A DNA stretch of 64,000 nt from Malania oleifera (lineage: Eukaryota; Streptophyta; Magnoliopsida; Santalales; Ximeniaceae), in NCBI RefSeq assembly GCF_029873635.1, contig NC_080418.1, positions 14,363,562 through 14,427,561 of the forward strand, read 5' to 3'. Positions 61,563-64,000 of this stretch are shown here, piece after piece. A program made the translations under genes and the position numbers. Numbering within the stretch: position 1 is the first letter of the stretch; the number at the start of each line of letters is the position of its first letter. Below the pieces are notes generated by a model. That model had not been told where the DNA came from. It ran no database searches and was given only the letters and a program-made list of their open reading frames with translations.

Positions 61563-63288
61563 TGATACGCGTGAAAACTGCGTAATTGAGCATTTTAACC
61601 CGGTTTTTATGGCTTATATTTTTAATTAAATGTAAAAATTTGTCCAATATTTTAACAAAGTGTCAAAATTATCATTCTTGAGTTTTATTGCACAATTTAT
61701 AAGTTTTTGGTAATTTTTTTGTAGCAGGATAAATCCCGAGAACCAAAACCAACACCTGTTTGTATTTCGTGCATAACTTTTTTGTTTGAGTTTTGATCGA
61801 GACAATTCAAATTTATAAAGAAAGAGGAAAGGATTGTCTACAACTTTTGTGTTTTACATTTTGTGAGAAACAGGCTCCAGAAGGGTCAGATTTGTGATGA
61901 ACAGAGAATAAAAAAATAAAAAAAAATAATAATAATAATTCGGGTTGGGTCAAGTTGCCGGGTCAAGTTGGTCTCGTGGGTCTAGGGCAAGCCAATTTTT
62001 TTCCATTTAAATACTCTTTTGTTCTTCCTTTTGCCCTGTTGGGCGCTGCCCCTAGCCAACTCTCACTCTCTCCTCTCCTCTCTTTCTTCTTCTTCTTCTT
62101 CTTCTTCTTCTTCTTCCCTGTTATGTTCTTTCTCTTGTCTTGTTTCTCTTCCTGTCCTTCCTTCCATTCTCTCTCTCTTTCTCTTTTCTCTATTCTCTGC
62201 TTTCCATTCCCTTTTTTCTCTCCCCTCTCGGTATTCCTCTCCTCATTTTTCTCTACGAGTCCTCTCACTCAAGCTCTCCCAATCCCTCTGCTCTCTCTCC
62301 CGCAAGATCTATCTCCGCGCCACATCATCAGCACAGCAGGAGTCCACTACCAGCAGCTACATAATTCGGCCATCACACCAGCAGCACCTGCAGACTCGAG
62401 AACCCATTACAGCAAGCCAGCACAACCCCTGTTCCAGCCACAAGCCTCTACCCCAAGAACTAGCTACTGCAATTCTCGACTGCTCCAAAATTTCTCTACT
62501 AGTATACAACACCCGAGACCTCCACAAACACAGCAGCGTTGTTGCCATGCCAGACAACACCCGAGAGGTCCATTGCAGCTGCTGCTCCTCCAAGCATTCT
62601 CCAACTCCCATGGCTTTGTTTCTATCTCTCTCTCTCTTTCTCTCTCTTCCTTCCTTTTCTCTTTATTTACTCTTATTTTTAATTAGTTATTGTTAAATTT
62701 TAGTAAAATTTCTATTCATGTTTTGAAGTTTTGAATCCTTGTTAGATGATTAGTATTAAATTATATTTATCTTCTTTCTCTTCTCAATTGATATTAGCAT
62801 TAGATTTTTTTTTTATTTTTTTATTTTTTTATTTGTTCCAGTTATTGTTTAGTTGTTAGAGTTTTAATTTCTGTTCTAATTATTGATTGCGTAAAAAATA
62901 GGTTGGTTCTTGAGTAAAAAGTTCATCTTTAGGTTTTCCTTGTTTGCATGTTTTAATTCTGGGTTCAAAGTTGTCATCTTTACTTAGCGTGTGTTTCAGT
63001 ATTTTCTTAAGTAGACTAAGGTTTCTATCCTTACTATTTAATTCCATGCATGCTAGGTTTAGGGTTTTAATTTGTTTGTTTGTTTAATTTATTGAAAGAA
63101 ATCTCAACAATCTTGAAAACCCCGAATCTGAACTGAGTTCAGTACATTTTTTTTCGATTGGAAAAACGTAAAATCTGAGATTAAAATGCATTCCCTAAGG
63201 AGACGATCTAACCCTTGGGCTGAATATTACACGACGTAATTCCTATATTTGGGATAACTTTCGAGTCGCTCATTTTTCGAGTGAGTCA
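61563..63288 (+). repeat. 5' LTR of the Athila/Tat-type element (1726 bases)
   Basis: Boundaries come from the TGATA start, the CA end and the primer site 6 bases on. A CTT/CT-rich block at 62060-62290 creates long Ser/Leu/Phe open frames on the plus strand (61955-62696) that are artefacts of composition. Confidence 0.8.
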
Positions 63289-63294
63289 AGTTTT

Positions 63295-63309
63295 TGGCGC
63301 CGTTGCCGG
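63295..63309 (+). other. Primer binding site, tRNA-Asp type
   Basis: TGGCGCCGTTGCCGG, complementary to the 3' end of tRNA-Asp. It distinguishes this element from the Met-primed Tekay elements in the window. Confidence 0.9.
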
Positions 63310-64000
63310 AGAATGTCGGTCTTAGTCTCAAATTTTCATTTTTCCCATCATTTTTGTTAGTTTTATGAAAAAGAAAAAAAAATAGAAAATAAAAATAGAA
63401 AAAATTTTGAGTTTTGAAAAATGGCTACACTTGTACCGCGCACGATAATGGACTTTTTGCAGCTTGAATATACCACTGCATCCTTTTCCACTATTTTTCC
63501 TTATGACGAGCTTAATTTCATGATGCAGCGCGGGAGGACGTCATTGCTACTCGAGTTCTACGGGACGGAATCTGAGTGCCCCTATCAGCACTTAGTAGAG
63601 TTTGAGTACACTTGCAACATGTTTTTCTCTTATGCTAAAACTGATGAATCTAGTAGACTGAATTTATTTCTTGCTACTTTGCAAGATAGGGCACAGATCT
63701 GGTTTCATTCCTTGAGATCTCACTCTATCACTAATTGGTTTGATATGGAGCGTGAATTTCTGCATGCGTTTTGTCCCTCACAAAGAACTCAATTTTTGTA
63801 GGAATAGATTCTTAATTTTGTGCAGTAGGATGACGAGACATCTCAGGCTTGCTGGGAGCGATTCAAGGATCTGCTAAGTTCTTGTCCACATCACGGGTTT
63901 GAATCATGGAGGTTAGTTGATTGTTTTTATACTACTCTTACCCATGATTACAGGAACTTTGTCCAGACCATGTCTATTGAAGAGCTCGTCAGCGAGGATC

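Larger units (their letters stand above)
61563..64000 (+). mobile_element. Athila/Tat-lineage gypsy element: LTR, primer site, first part of gag, cut by window end
   Basis: LTR 61563-63288 (starts TGATACGCG, ends GAGTGAGTCA), primer site TGGCGCCGTTGCCGG at 63295-63309 (matches the 3' end of tRNA-Asp, used by Athila and relatives), and gag from 63421. Gag shows ECPYQHLVEFEYTC, RLNLFLATLQDRAQIWFHSL and ACWERFKDLLSSCPHHG, typical of Athila/Tat gag. It is broken in at least two places. It sits inside the gag/protease region of the Tekay element to its left. Confidence 0.88.

Noticed and set aside
61955-62696. Two long overlapping open frames (243 and 225 aa) on the plus strand
   Set aside because: They lie inside the Athila/Tat LTR and consist of CT-rich low-complexity Ser/Leu/Phe sequence with no domain.

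Overview
This is nuclear DNA of a flowering plant, most likely a eudicot. The evidence is spliced genes with GT-AG introns, AT-rich intergenic DNA, (TA)n, (CT)n and (AAT)n microsatellites, and plant-type Ty3/gypsy (Tekay and Athila/Tat) and Ty1/copia elements, LINEs and a Mutator-like transposon (MULE). I cannot name the species.

Layout. 1-17902: a Tekay chromovirus fossil whose gag is interrupted by a second, younger Tekay element (1299-11244). 17903-20135: a minus-strand copia gag remnant and a probable minus-strand LTR. 20136-22400: AT-rich DNA. 22923-24324: four-exon gene for an ENTH (epsin-like) protein of 348 aa. 24990-34727: minus-strand seven-exon gene for a PUB33-type protein of 843 aa (USP-like domain, coiled coil, protein kinase, U-box), convergent with the ENTH gene and carrying a LINE remnant in an intron. 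35317-46988: an 11.7-kb MULE with terminal inverted repeats and a 9-base target duplication. 46998-57378: AT-rich DNA with an LTR fragment, an RTE-type LINE tail and a minus-strand Tekay LTR. 57379-64000: three LTR elements stacked inside one another.

The only two host genes that look intact are the ENTH gene and the PUB33-like gene. The first should act in clathrin-linked membrane traffic. The second combines kinase and ubiquitin-ligase domains. Nothing in the sequence ties them into one pathway.

The most interesting object is the MULE. On the minus strand it encodes a decayed MuDR-type transposase (MuDR N-domain, MULE catalytic domain, SWIM-like segment, C-terminal zinc knuckle), followed by a decayed plant mobile domain (PMD) gene that seems to have its own TATA box. 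On the plus strand it carries a captured piece of an AUX/IAA gene of the IAA11/12/13 type, with introns retained and pieces of domains II, III and IV. It also holds a 148-base satellite-like array and, at both ends, clusters of a hairpin motif (arms ATCTCGCTAC / GTAGCGAGAT). It sits about 0.6 kb upstream of the PUB33-like start codon.
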